A DNA stretch of 64,000 bases from Trichosanthes cucumerina. Lineage: Eukaryota; Streptophyta; Magnoliopsida; Cucurbitales; Cucurbitaceae. A program made the position numbers and the translations under genes. The notes beneath the pieces were generated by a model. It ran no database searches and was not told the DNA's origin. It saw only the letters and a list, made by a program, of their open reading frames with translations. The stretch's first letter is position 1; each line of letters opens with the position of its first letter. Of the stretch, positions 54,534 through 64,000 are shown piece after piece. The stretch lies in assembly GCA_036507285.1 (NCBI GenBank), contig CM071840.1, positions 35,937,630-36,001,629 of the forward strand, given 5' to 3'.

Positions 54534-55488
54534 GGATCAAGGCCAATAATAAGGCCAAGGTCTACATGCTAGCAAGTATGTCTGACATATTAGCAAAGAA
54601 GCATGAGGGCGTGATTACCGCCAAGGAAATCATGGATTCCGTGCAGGGTATGTTTGGACAACAATCCACACAAGCCCGACACAATGCCCTAAAGTACATA
54701 TTCAACTTAAGGATGACAGAGGGTACATCTATTCGGGATCATGTCGTGGATATGATGGTGCACTTCAACATCGCAGAGTCGATTGGTGCTTCCATCCATG
54801 AATCGAGCGAGGTCAAATTCATTATGGAAACCCTTCTAGATAGTTTCGTGCAGTTTAGAAGTAATGCTATTATGAACAAGCTTACTTTTAACCTTACCTC
54901 CCTTCTGAATGAACTCCAGACCTTTAAATCTTTGATGAAAATTCAGGGATCGAAAGGTGAGGCAAATGTTGCTAGTAGAAGTTATCACAGAGGTTCGACC
55001 TCTGGGACAAAAATAGTGGCTTCATCTTCTTCTAACCTGAAAGGGAAGAAGAACAACATGAAGAAGGTTGGTAAAGGGAAACAGGCTGACAAAGCTGCTA
55101 CCCAAAATGGCAAGAAAGTAAAAGAAGTTGTGGACAAAGCAAAGTGTTTCCACTTCAACGAAGACGGGCATTGCAAACAGAACTGTCCGAAGTACATTGC
55201 AGAAAAGAAGAAGGAAGGTAAATATGATTTACTTTGCCTAGAAGCTTGTTTAGTGGATAATGATAAAATTTCTTGGATACTTGATTCAGGCGCAACTAAT
55301 CATGTTTGCTCTTCTTTTCAGGGAATTGATTCCTGACAGCAGCTACAGAAAGGAGAGATAACGCTATGGGTTGGAAATGGAAAAGTCGTCTCAGCTGTAG
55401 CAGTAAGCACGATGAAGCTTTATTTTGGCAAGAAATATGTATTGTTGGACAATATATTAGTGATACGAAGGTTTACTAGAAACCTTAT
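54534..55488 (+). pseudogene. Gag-protease unit 4 (955 bp)
   Basis: Open from ATG 54566 for 256 codons: AKKHEGVITAKEIMDSVQGM, NLRMTEGTSIRDHVVDMMVH, KGKQADKAATQNGKKVKEV, CFHFNEDGHCKQNC (Trp also lost), DSGATNHVCSSFQGIDS, then TGA at 55334-55336 replacing Trp. Ends AACCTTAT at 55488. Confidence 0.9.
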
Positions 55489-56443
55489 GGATCAAGGCCA
55501 ATAATAAGGCCAAGGTCTACATGCTAGCAAGTACGTCTGACATATTAGCCAAGAAGCATGAGGGCGTGATTACCGCCAAGGAAATCATGGATTCCGTGCA
55601 GGATATGTTTGGACAACACTCCACACAAGCCCGACACAATGCCCTAAAGTACATATTCAACTTAAGGATGCCAGAGGGTACATCTGTTTGGGATCATTTC
55701 CTGGATATGATGGTGCACTTCAACATCGTAGAGTTGAATAGTGTTTCCATCGATAAATCGAGCGAGGTCAAATTCATTCTGGAAACCCTTCTAGATAGTT
55801 TCATGTAGTTTAGAAGTAATGTTATTATGAACAAGCTTACTTTTAACCTTACCTCCCTTCTGAATGAACTCCAGATCTTTCAATCTTTAATGAAAATTCA
55901 GGGATCGAAAGGTGAGGCAAATGTTGCTAGTAGGAGTTATCATAGAGGTTCGACCTCTGGGACAAAAACAGTGGCTTCATCTGCTTCTAACCTGAAAGGG
56001 AAGAAGAAAAACATGAAGAAGGTTGGTAAAGGGAAACAGGCTGACAAAGCTGCTGCCCAAAAGGGCAAGAAAGTCAAAGAAGTTGTTGACAAAGCAAAGT
56101 GTTTCCACTTCAACGAAGACGGGCATTGGAAACGGAACTGTCCGAAGTAAATTGCAGAAAAGAAAAAGGAAGGTAAATATGATTTACTTTGCCCAGAAGC
56201 TTGTTTAGTGGACAATGATAAAACTGCTTGGATACTTGATTCAGGCGTCACTAATCATGTTTGCTCTTCTTTTCAGGGAATTGATTCCTGGCAGCAGCTA
56301 CAGAAAGGAGAGATAACGCTCTGGGTTGGAACTGGAGAAGTCGTCTCAGTTGTAGCAGTAAACACGATGAAGCTTTATTTTGGTAAGAAATATGTATTGT
56401 TGGACAATATATTAGTGATACCAGGGTTAACTAGAAACCTTAT
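55489..56443 (+). pseudogene. Gag-protease unit 5 (955 bp, joined to pol)
   Basis: In the same frame as the pol that follows. AKKHEGVITAKEIMDSVQDM, VWDHFLDMMVHFNIVELNSV, TAG near 55807 (Gln codon), CFHFNEDGHWKRNC, TAA near 56148 (Tyr codon), DSGVTNHVCSS (Ala of DSGA is Val), ILVIPGLTRNL, then continues LISISYLIEQ without a jump. Confidence 0.9.
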
Positions 56444-57476
56444 TTCCATTTCTTACCTCATAGAACAGTGTATTTTTGTTTCCTTCTCAATGAATAACGT
56501 GTTTAATTTGAAGAAAGGTATAGAAATATGTTCAGCTTCATTAGAAAATGGATTGTATGTTTTAAGGCGTAATTCAGTCAAAATGGTTTTGAACACTGAA
56601 TTATTTAAAACTGCAAATGCACAAACTAAGGAACGTAAGATTTCTCCTGAAGAAAATGCTCACCTTTGGCATCTTTGGTTGGGTCACATTAATCTCAATA
56701 GGATTGAGGGAATGGTAAAGAACGGACTTCTAAACGAGTTAGAAGAAAACTCTTTGTCCGTATGTGAATCTTGCCTAGAAGGCAAAATGACTAAAAGAAC
56801 TTTTAGTGGAAAAGGTTATAGAGCCAAAGACCCTCTAGAGTTTATACATTCAGACCTTTGTGGTCCAATGAATGTTAAAGTCAGGGGAGGATATGAATAT
56901 TTCATCTCTTTTATAGATGATTATTCTAGATTTGGGCATATTTACCTAATGCACCATTGGTCTGAAGCACTTGAAAAGTTCAAGGAATTCAAGACGGAGG
57001 TTGAAAATCAATTAGGTAAAACTGTTAAAACACTTCGATCAGATCGAGGTGGAGAGTACATGGATTTAAAATTCCAAAACTATATGATAGAACATGGAAT
57101 TACATCCCAACTCTCAGCTTCCGGCACACAACAGAAAAACGGTGTATCGGAAAGGAGAAATAGAACCTTGTTGGACATGGATCGATCAATGATGAGTTAT
57201 GCTCATCTCCCTAGTTCCTTTTCGGGTTACGCAGTGGAGACTGCAATATAGATTTTGAATAATGTGCCCTCAAAAAGTGTTTCTGAAACACCTTATGAAC
57301 TCTGGAAAGGACGTAAAGGTAGTTTATGTCACTTCAGAATATGGGGTTGTCAAGCACATGTGCTTGTGACAAATCCAAAGAAGTGGGATTCACGTTCAAA
57401 GTTATGCCTATTCGTACAATACCCAAAAGAAACAAGAGGTGGTTTATTCTATGATCCTTAGGAAGATAAGGTTTTT
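56444..57476 (+). pseudogene. A3 integrase
   Basis: HLWHLWLGHINLNRIEGMVK and VCESCLEGKMTKRTF (zinc region), HSDLCGPMNVKVRGGYEYFI, SDRGGEYMDLKFQNYM and NGVSERRNRTLLDM: all three acidic catalytic residues are present. Nonsense TAG at 57249-57251 (Tyr codon) and at 57459-57461 (Lys codon); otherwise one frame from unit 5. Confidence 0.9.
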
Positions 57477-58787
57477 GTGTCGACAAATGTCATTTTCTTA
57501 GAGGAGGACCACATAAGGGACCACAAACCAAAAAGTAAAGTAGTGTTGAGTGAATTATACGAAACAATAGCAAAGGTTGCTAAGAACACTAGTACGTCAA
57601 CAAGAGTTGTTGATACTAGTTTGTCTAGTCAAGAGAGTCCATCTCAAGAGTTGAGTATGCCTCGACATAGTGGGAGGGTTGTAATACAGCCTGACCATTA
57701 CATGGGTTTATCTGAAACCCAAGTTGTTATACCAGATGACAACTTCGAGGATCCATTGACTTATAATCAAGCAATGGGTGACAAAGACAAAGACAAATGG
57801 GTCATAGCCATGGACCAAGAAATGGAGTCTATGTACTTCAATTATGTTTGGGATCTTGTAGATAATCCTGATGGGGTAAAACCTATAGGTTGTAAGTGGA
57901 TCTACAAGAGAAAACGTTGTGTAGATGTGAAGATGCAAACCTTTAAAGCTAGACTAGTAGCAAAGGGTTATACCCAGGTTGAAGGGGTTGACTATGAGGA
58001 AACCTTTTCACCTGTTGCTATGTTAAAGTCTATACGTATCTTACTAGAAATTGTCGCCTATTATGACTCTGAGGTATGGCAAATGGATGTAAAGACAACC
58101 TTTTTGAATGGCAATCTTAAGGAAAACATCTACATGGACCAACCCAAAGGTATCATTGAACCAGGACAAGAGCAAAAGGTTTGCAGGCTTAAAAGGTCAA
58201 TTTATGGACTGAAACAAGCCTCTAGGTCCTGGAATATAAGATTTGATGAGGCAATCAAATCTTATGGTTTTGACCAGAATGATGATGAACCTTGTGTCTA
58301 CAAGAAAATCATCAATAGTTCTGTCGCATTCCTAATTCTCTATGTGGACTATTTCCTACTCATTGGGAATGATGTAGGTTATCTTACTGACATCAAGGAA
58401 TGGCTAGCTACGCAGTTCCAAATGAATGATTTGGATGATGCACAGTTTGTTCTTGGGATCCAGATTGTCTGGAACTGCAAGAATAAAACACTAGCCTTGT
58501 CTCAAACATCTTACATACACAAGGTGTTGTCAAGGTTTAAGATGCAAGATTCCAAAAAGGGCTTGTTGCCTTTTAGACATGAAATCCATTTGTCTAAGGA
58601 ACAGTGTCCTAAGGCAACTCAAGAAGTTGAGGATATGAGACGGATTCCTTATGCATCGGTTGTTGGGAGCCTGATGTACGCCATGTTGTGTACTAGGTCT
58701 GACATCTGTTTCACAGTTGGGATGTTCAATAGGTATCAATCCAATCCAGTACTTGAACACTGGACAACGGTTAAAGACTATCCATAA
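57477..58787 (+). pseudogene. A3 reverse transcriptase
   Basis: 436 codons open in the pol frame: HIRDHKPKSKVVLSEL, GCKWIYKRKRCVDVKMQT, ARLVAKGYTQVEGVDYEETF, QMDVKTTFLNGNLKENIYMD, YGLKQASRSWNIRFDEAIKS, the catalytic box changed to YVDYF (second Asp replaced by Tyr), MRRIPYASVVGSLMYAMLCT. Ends with a one-base insertion near 58770 (TTAAAGAC against TTAAGAC). Confidence 0.9.
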
Positions 58788-59320
58788 GTATCTTTGGAGA
58801 ATAAGGAACTACATGCTGTGTATGCGGCTAAGGATTTGATCCTTACAGGATACACGGATTCTAACTTTCAGACTGATAAAGATTCTCAGAAATCTACATC
58901 AGGGTCAATATTCACTCTTAACGGAGGAGGTGTAATATGGCGAAGCATCAAGCAAGTATGCATCGCTGATTCCACCATGGAGGCCAAATATGTAGCAGCT
59001 TCTGAAGCAGCTAAAGAGGCTGTTTGGTTGAAGATATTCATGCTAAATTTGGAAGTTATTCAAAATATGACTTTGCCAATCACGCTGTATTGCGATAACA
59101 GTGGTGCAGTGGCTAATTCGAGGAACCCCGAAGTCACAAGAGGGGAAACCACATTGAGCGGAAATATCATCTCATCCGCGAGATCGTGCATAGAGGAGAC
59201 GTGATTATCACAAAGATAGCCTCATAGCACAACATTATTAATCCTTTTACAAAGGCTCTCACGGCTAAAGTTTTTTAGAGACACCTAGAAGGTCTAGGTT
59301 TACAAGTGTTCCCCAACTAG
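58788..59320 (+). pseudogene. A3 RNase H
   Basis: A one-base loss near 58815 restores the pol frame: AKDLILTGYTDSNFQTDKDS, WRSIKQVCIADSTMEAKYVA (Glu of the EAEY motif is Lys), CDNSGAVANSRN, then another one-base loss (~59120) shifts the end. Stops also lie at ~59225 and 59276. Followed by GGCAAGTGGGAG. Confidence 0.86.
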
Positions 59321-59415
59321 GGCAAGTGGGAGTATTTTGTACAAAGGGGTTCAAATGTCATAGTTTATTGTATTTACATTAATGTAATGTTTTAGTACTT
59401 CACAAGCTTTCGGTC

Positions 59416-59426
59416 AAGTGGGAGAT
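59416..59426 (+). other. A3 polypurine tract
   Basis: AAGTGGGAGAT directly before the LTR start at 59427. Confidence 0.86.
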
Positions 59427-59841
59427 TGTTGGGATTTATGCCCTAAACTTGTGTAATTTTGATCAATTAAATAAAGGGTTATTTGTTTTGAAAGACTTAC
59501 AGTCTTGCTTTATAAATCCAATAAACTAAGCTCCAAGGTTATACCATATATCTTGAACATCAGTGTAGTGGACACTATTTGGATTGTGTTCAAGAATATA
59601 ACATAAATGGTCTATGGTATAAGAATAAGGTTGGAAACCTCATTCTGGAAACGCCATGGATGCGGTCCATTTTGTAATTAGTACAAATGAGGTAATCCAA
59701 CTCATTCATCTAGTTGACATGCGAATGGGGGCATCCTGTATGAAGAGTTCATACAATACCGGACCGCAAATTATTAGTCTAACCAGTGTAACACCATTAA
59801 CAGGATTAGGCTAGTAATTTATAGATGGTCATTAGTGACTG
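59427..59841 (+). repeat. A3 3' LTR, 5' part (415 bp)
   Basis: TGTTGGGATTTATGCCC to GGTCATTAGTGACTG, interrupted by the start of a second A LTR. Confidence 0.9.
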
Positions 59842-60526
59842 TGTTGGGATTTATGCCCTAAACTTGTGTAATTTTGATCAATTAAATAAAGTGCTATTTG
59901 TTTTCATAAGATTACAGTCTTGCTTTTATAAATCCAATAAAGTAAGCTCCAAGGTTATAACATTTATCTTGAAATCAGTGTAGTGAACACTATTTGGGTT
60001 GAGTTCAAGATTATAACCTAAATAGTCTATGGTATAAGAACAAGGTTGGAAACCTCATTCTGGTAATACCATGGATGCGACCCACTTTGTAATTAGTACA
60101 AATGAGGTAATCCAACTCATTCATGTAGTTGACAAGCGAGTGGGGGCATCCTGTATGAAAAGTTCATACAAGAGTGGATCGCAAATTATTAGTCTAACCA
60201 GTATAACACCGTTAACAGGATAAGACTAGTAATTTATAGATGGTCATTAGTGACTCGACTTGAATCCTGAGCAAGTTAAGAACTCATGCTTATAGGGGTT
60301 TGTCCTTAGACTAGTATGGGTGAGAGTGGCCTTTAGCCAACTCAATAAGCCTACCTTCTAAGGGACAGGACCTCGTAGGTAGCTGGGAACTTAACTGTGC
60401 AAGATGGAATTCACTCATTCCTCTACTGAGGAATTAGATAGGTTGTTCCCTTAAGAACTGACTCCAGGTCTTGAACAACGGGGCCCCGCCCTCTATGAGG
60501 GTATGAGTCTAAGGTAGGACCTTAGA
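59842..60526 (+). repeat. Second A LTR, 5' part (685 bp)
   Basis: Begins TGTTGGGATTTATGCCC inside the A3 3' LTR, so another A element inserted there. It is itself interrupted at 60527 by G2 within the GTCTAAGGT-AGG-ACCTTAGAC hairpin. The rest lies beyond the window. Confidence 0.9.
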
Positions 60527-62963
60527 TGTCACACCCCCTTCCGAACTACCTGCTACCTCAGCTCGAAAGGCGGCGTGAAGCCAACAGACATTGTTTATCT
60601 CTTAACAATACCTGTTGACCCTGTTACACCTGATAAACATACTATGTTCGAAAATGGAACACTTAAACATGACATAGCGGAAACTGGACAACTATTAAAC
60701 ATATACAAGGAGAAACCATTCGCAAGTCTCTCTTGGAAACTAAAAGTCTAGTGCATCAGAAACAACACAAGACGAACCATTGTTTATACAACCTCTAATG
60801 TACAAACGACTATAACACAAAAGTCCTCTTAATATAATTTACAAACATAGGGACTTGCTAGACAAAACCAGCCACGTACAAAGTATTTATCTTATGAAGC
60901 CTCAAGCAGACTATGGCGAATAACTTTCGGTGCCGGAGCTCGATCTCTACGAAAGGTTTGAAAACATAGAAGGAATGAGCTATGAAGCTCAGTGAGTGAC
61001 TGTGTTGAATATCTGTAACTTGTAAAACATGTGACCTGAAAACTATGAGCATATGCATTTGTATTCAAGCATTGAAAGTAAACGTAGAATCATAATAGAC
61101 TTTCAGAAAAACCAACAAGTATATCATCAAAATCTCGTAAGGCATGTAAATGAGATACACTCTTTTAAAAACATTTCACAATCCACGTTGTGTAGGGCAC
61201 GCCCAGTACAACCAACGTTTACTCTACGATGTAGTGGGGCGGCCCGACCAAAGACTCCCATCGCCTTTGTCGTAGTGGGGCCGCCCAACACTCACGGACA
61301 TATTTGTTGTCACGGAGTACACTCAACGTCGACAACAGAATAAGACCTGTGTGCACACGATACCATAAAGCCTCGGGCTCATTATATCAGAAAATCACAT
61401 GAAAACATTTGAACATGCCTGCTTATCTTTTCTTTCATAAAACTCAAGCTTACTCAGCTTGTTCATAAAACTTGAAATCTTTAAAACATACTTGCTAGTA
61501 CATGCTTGCTTGAAATCATAACATTTCCATAAATTTTGGCAATCATTGGACATATGCTCATGTATAAATTTCATAAAGACTTTCAAGGTCACAATGAACA
61601 CTTGAAACATTTCTAGGAAAACATGAATACTCATAAACATGTGTTCAAAAGAAAACATAATGCATTGAAAGACTTCCATTTTAGCAACACTTGCATTTCT
61701 TGAAACATGATTCAAGCATAATAACACTCTTGAAGTTCGTTTGATCACTCACAGTGTTTGAACTAGAATCTTAGCCCGTACACTCGACCTATTTGCTCTT
61801 GGCCTGTCAAACAACCCAAATTCATGTATTAGAACCTCGAGCTCATGGTTTTTAACCTTAAAACTACAAGAAAACACACTTTCAAAAATTTCAGCATTTT
61901 TCAGATTTTCTGTCCTGTTTTCAGACAGCCATAACGTCTTCATTACTTATCCAAAAAGAATGTACTTTATACCAAACTCTTCCTTTTTGAACCCTCTAAA
62001 ACGCTTATGAAGACATGAAAATGAAATTCCCAATAGAGTGATTCAGAAATACCTCGAAGTCTTCTTTCCCAGGAACCAATTTTAGCTATTCTAGAATCGA
62101 TTTTCTGCTGCAACCCGAAACTTGACCTGCTATTTACAACATCTTCCAATCATTTTATGTTCACGGTTTCTTCATAAAAGTTGTAGGCAATTCAATAAGC
62201 TTTCCAACCATACCTAATAGAGCTTCTAACACCAAGTATACAGATCAGAACAACCAAAACATCAGAGACCTCTCGGATTTGATAGCAAATTCTGTCTTCT
62301 GTCTTCCTCTTCACAAAACAGCAACTTAACATCAGAATTGGCTCGAGCTTCCTTCACGCATTTTGTTCCAATATGAGTTAACTTTCATGAAATAAAAGCT
62401 AAACTCTTACCGCTTCTTGTGGAGCTCGAGATGAACAGAAAATCAGAGCTTGTCTGAGTTGATCTCCTTGCTGCTAAACAACCAAGCTTTGAGCTCTCCT
62501 TCCTTCTTCTGCAACTCTAACTCATGAAAAGCTTCTTCTTCTTCTTCCTTTCACCTTCTCCCACGAAACCCTTGCTGCTCCTTGTTGAAAATGAGAAAGA
62601 AATCGATGGAAAGGGTTATTTTAAAAAGAAAACTATGGTGGGGTCTACCACCCACTTTGCTTTTCCCTTTTTCATTCCTTTTTTCCTTTTCTTTCCTTTC
62701 CTTTATCTCCTTCCTTCTTTTCTTTTCTTTACAAAACAAACTTAACATGATTTACATTTGTTTCATTTTCTCTTCTTCTTTTATCTATTAAAGCAAACCG
62801 AACCAAAAATGGTTTAAAGTTTTTCTTCCTTATTTTCCTTTTGTCTTTCACTTCATTTCTTTTCTTTTTAAAACATGGGAAACCAAGTTTTAAACATTCA
62901 TTTCTTCTTTCTTTTTGTTGTTTGATAAAAAAGGAAGTTCTAGAGAAAGATCTCGGGTTTACA
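60527..62963 (-). repeat. G2 3' LTR (2437 bp)
   Basis: Minus strand starts TGTAAACCCGAGATC at 62963 and ends GTGTGACA at 60527. Contains ~460 bp (61380-61841) absent from the G1 LTRs, bounded by CCTCGGGCTCAT and CCTCGAGCTCAT. Pyrimidine-rich tract at ~62640-62880. The short reading frames here are shadows. Confidence 0.93.
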
Positions 62964-62979
62964 ACTTACCTCCCCTTAA
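62964..62979 (-). other. G2 polypurine tract
   Basis: Minus strand TTAAGGGGAGGTAAGT next to the LTR, preceded by TCGAGGACGAAATTTC. Confidence 0.85.
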
Positions 62980-63008
62980 GAAATTTCGTCCTCGAAATTT
63001 AGTAGTCC

Positions 63009-63410
63009 TTAGGTGAATATTGTCGGGTACTTGCTTCTCATTAGGTCCTCTAACTCCCAGGTTGCCTCCTCCACTCCGTGATGTCTCCAACGAACCTTCA
63101 CGAGTGATATCGTCTTGTTTCTCAAAACTTGTTCTTTCCTGTCGAGGATTTCAATTGCATCTTCTACGTAACTCATGTCTTCTTTTAGCTCCACAGGTTG
63201 TGCTTGCAGCATATGTGTCGGATCTAGAATATACTTCCTCAACATGGACACATGGAAAACATCATGTACTCGAGATAGTTCTGCTGGCAACTCCAGTCTG
63301 TAGGCTGCTGGCCCAACTCGTCCTGTTATTGGATAAGGACCAATATATCTAGGGCTTAGTTTACCCTTCTTACCAAAACGAAGAACACCTCTCCATGGAG
63401 ATAACTTCAA
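63009..63410 (-). pseudogene. G2 integrase C-terminus and chromodomain
   Basis: 133 codons open on the minus strand: RFGKKGKLSPRYIGPYPITG, ELPAELSRVHDVFHVSMLRK, ILDRKEQVLRNKTISLVKVR, RWRHHGVEEATWELEDLMRS, stop at 63009-63011. Cleaner than the G1 copy (VGPAAYRLEL is kept where G1 reads differently). It is the C-terminal part of pol; the upstream frame is broken near 63411-63440. Confidence 0.9.
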
Positions 63411-64000
63411 GAAAACTTGATCTCAACACGGAATTCTAAGTCCTTTCGTCGCTTATCTGCAGAACTCTTCCACGACGGTCTTGAGCTACCTTTAGATTTT
63501 CCACGATTAACTTAACATTATCTGTTGTAACTTGCACCAATTCGGGACCGATAAGCTTCCGCTCTCCAACTTCATTCCAACATACGGGCGTTCTACATGG
63601 TCTTCCATACAGAGCCTCAAATGGTGCCATACCAATACTCATTGGTAGTCATTATTGTAAGCAAATTCCATAAGCGATAGGTGTGTATCCCAACTCCCTT
63701 TAAATTGAAGGACACATGCTCTCAACATGTCCTCTAAGGTTTGGATGGTCCTCTCGATCGCCCATCCGTGCGAGGATGGAATGTTGTACTAAACTTCACT
63801 TTGTTCCCATAGCTTTACGTAAACTAGGCCAAAACTTAGAAGTAAATCTTGGATCTCTATCTCAAACGATAGACACCGGTACTCGTCATCGACTCACAAT
63901 GCCGACGATAGCTTAGCAAGTCGATCAAGCGTGAAGCGTCGCTTTAATCGGTATAAATCGTGGCTTTGTCTTAGTGAGTCTATCCACTATTACCCAAATA
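63411..64000 (-). pseudogene. G2 integrase core (partial)
   Basis: SIGMAPFEALYGRPCRTPVC and NEVGERKLIGPELVQVTTDN in one frame (63436-63642), upstream pieces for LRACVLQ, the SER-containing third catalytic site (GGGCGATCGAGAGG at 63754-63768, minus) and DRDPRFTSKFWPSL, then the window edge. Broken by small indels, several at sites where G1 has CAG. Confidence 0.85.

Larger units (their letters stand above)
48057..59841 (+). mobile_element. Copia A3 with five-fold gag-protease array
   Basis: Full 5' LTR (48057-49609), primer site, leader, gag start, five tandem gag-protease units, integrase, RT, RNase H, polypurine tract, and a 3' LTR cut at 415 bp by another A LTR. Internal region ~9.8 kb; about 3.8 kb is extra array. 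The 5' LTR also serves as the 3' LTR of the preceding scrap, so the two share it. Many nonsense codons and frameshifts; inactive. Confidence 0.93.
60527..64000 (-). mobile_element. Gypsy chromodomain element G2, minus strand (partial)
   Basis: The 3' end of the element faces left: 3' LTR 60527-62963, polypurine tract, chromodomain, integrase, running off the right edge. Candidate left target-site copy TTAGA at 60522-60526; its partner is outside. Same family as G1, but with a longer LTR. Confidence 0.93.

Overview
The window is plant nuclear repeat DNA. I see no host gene, tRNA, rRNA or CRISPR array. Almost all of it is nested, mostly inactivated LTR retrotransposons of three groups: Ty1/copia (LTR families called A, A', B, B2 and D here), a Ty3/gypsy Athila element, and Ty3/gypsy chromodomain elements (G1, G2, probably Tekay/Del). 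There is also one Tourist-like MITE and one Tat/Ogre-like solo LTR. The copia gag begins MSSSIISLLGAEKLTGEN, which resembles gag-pol proteins very common in Cucurbitaceae annotations. A dicot, plausibly a cucurbit, and gene-poor (pericentromeric) chromatin are inferences.

Layout, left part. 1-425 is the 5' end of a minus-strand A LTR abutting the 3' part of a plus-strand A LTR. Copia A1 (426-9434) has a Tat-like solo LTR (3355-5369, TSD GGTGT) in its gag. Its broken 3' LTR runs straight into a deleted copia B (9435-33847). B hosts a complete 12.0-kb Athila (11112-23113, TSD CTCCA) between its coding region and 3' LTR, and a complete 8.9-kb G1 (23335-32280, TSD ATCAC) inside that LTR.

Middle. 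The B/gypsy-LTR boundary is tandemly duplicated (33592-34671, period about 540 bp). Then come 5'-truncated copia A2 (34921-38845) with a 248-bp MITE in pol (TSD TAA), the tail of a gypsy LTR, a minus-strand copia A' 5' half (38959-42912), a B2 LTR, a D LTR (minus) and a gag scrap.

Right part. 46674-60526 is a run of A elements sharing LTRs: LTR piece, pol scrap, full LTR, full internal region of copia A3, LTR piece, LTR piece. A3 contains the most unusual structure here: the second half of gag plus the protease domain occurs five times in tandem (51729-56443, unit about 955 bp). The unit length is one more than a multiple of three, so every junction shifts the reading frame. The window ends in minus-strand G2 (60527 onward), which continues past 64000.

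Nothing forms a working pathway. The coding regions are parts of retroelement polyproteins (capsid/nucleocapsid, protease, integrase, reverse transcriptase, RNase H, chromodomain), nearly all broken by nonsense changes and frameshifts. Points worth a second look are the gag-protease array, an array of GCGTTGCAACGC palindromes in the leaders of three copia copies, and recurrent sequence differences at CAG/CTG trinucleotides between sister LTRs, which may be an assembly artefact.
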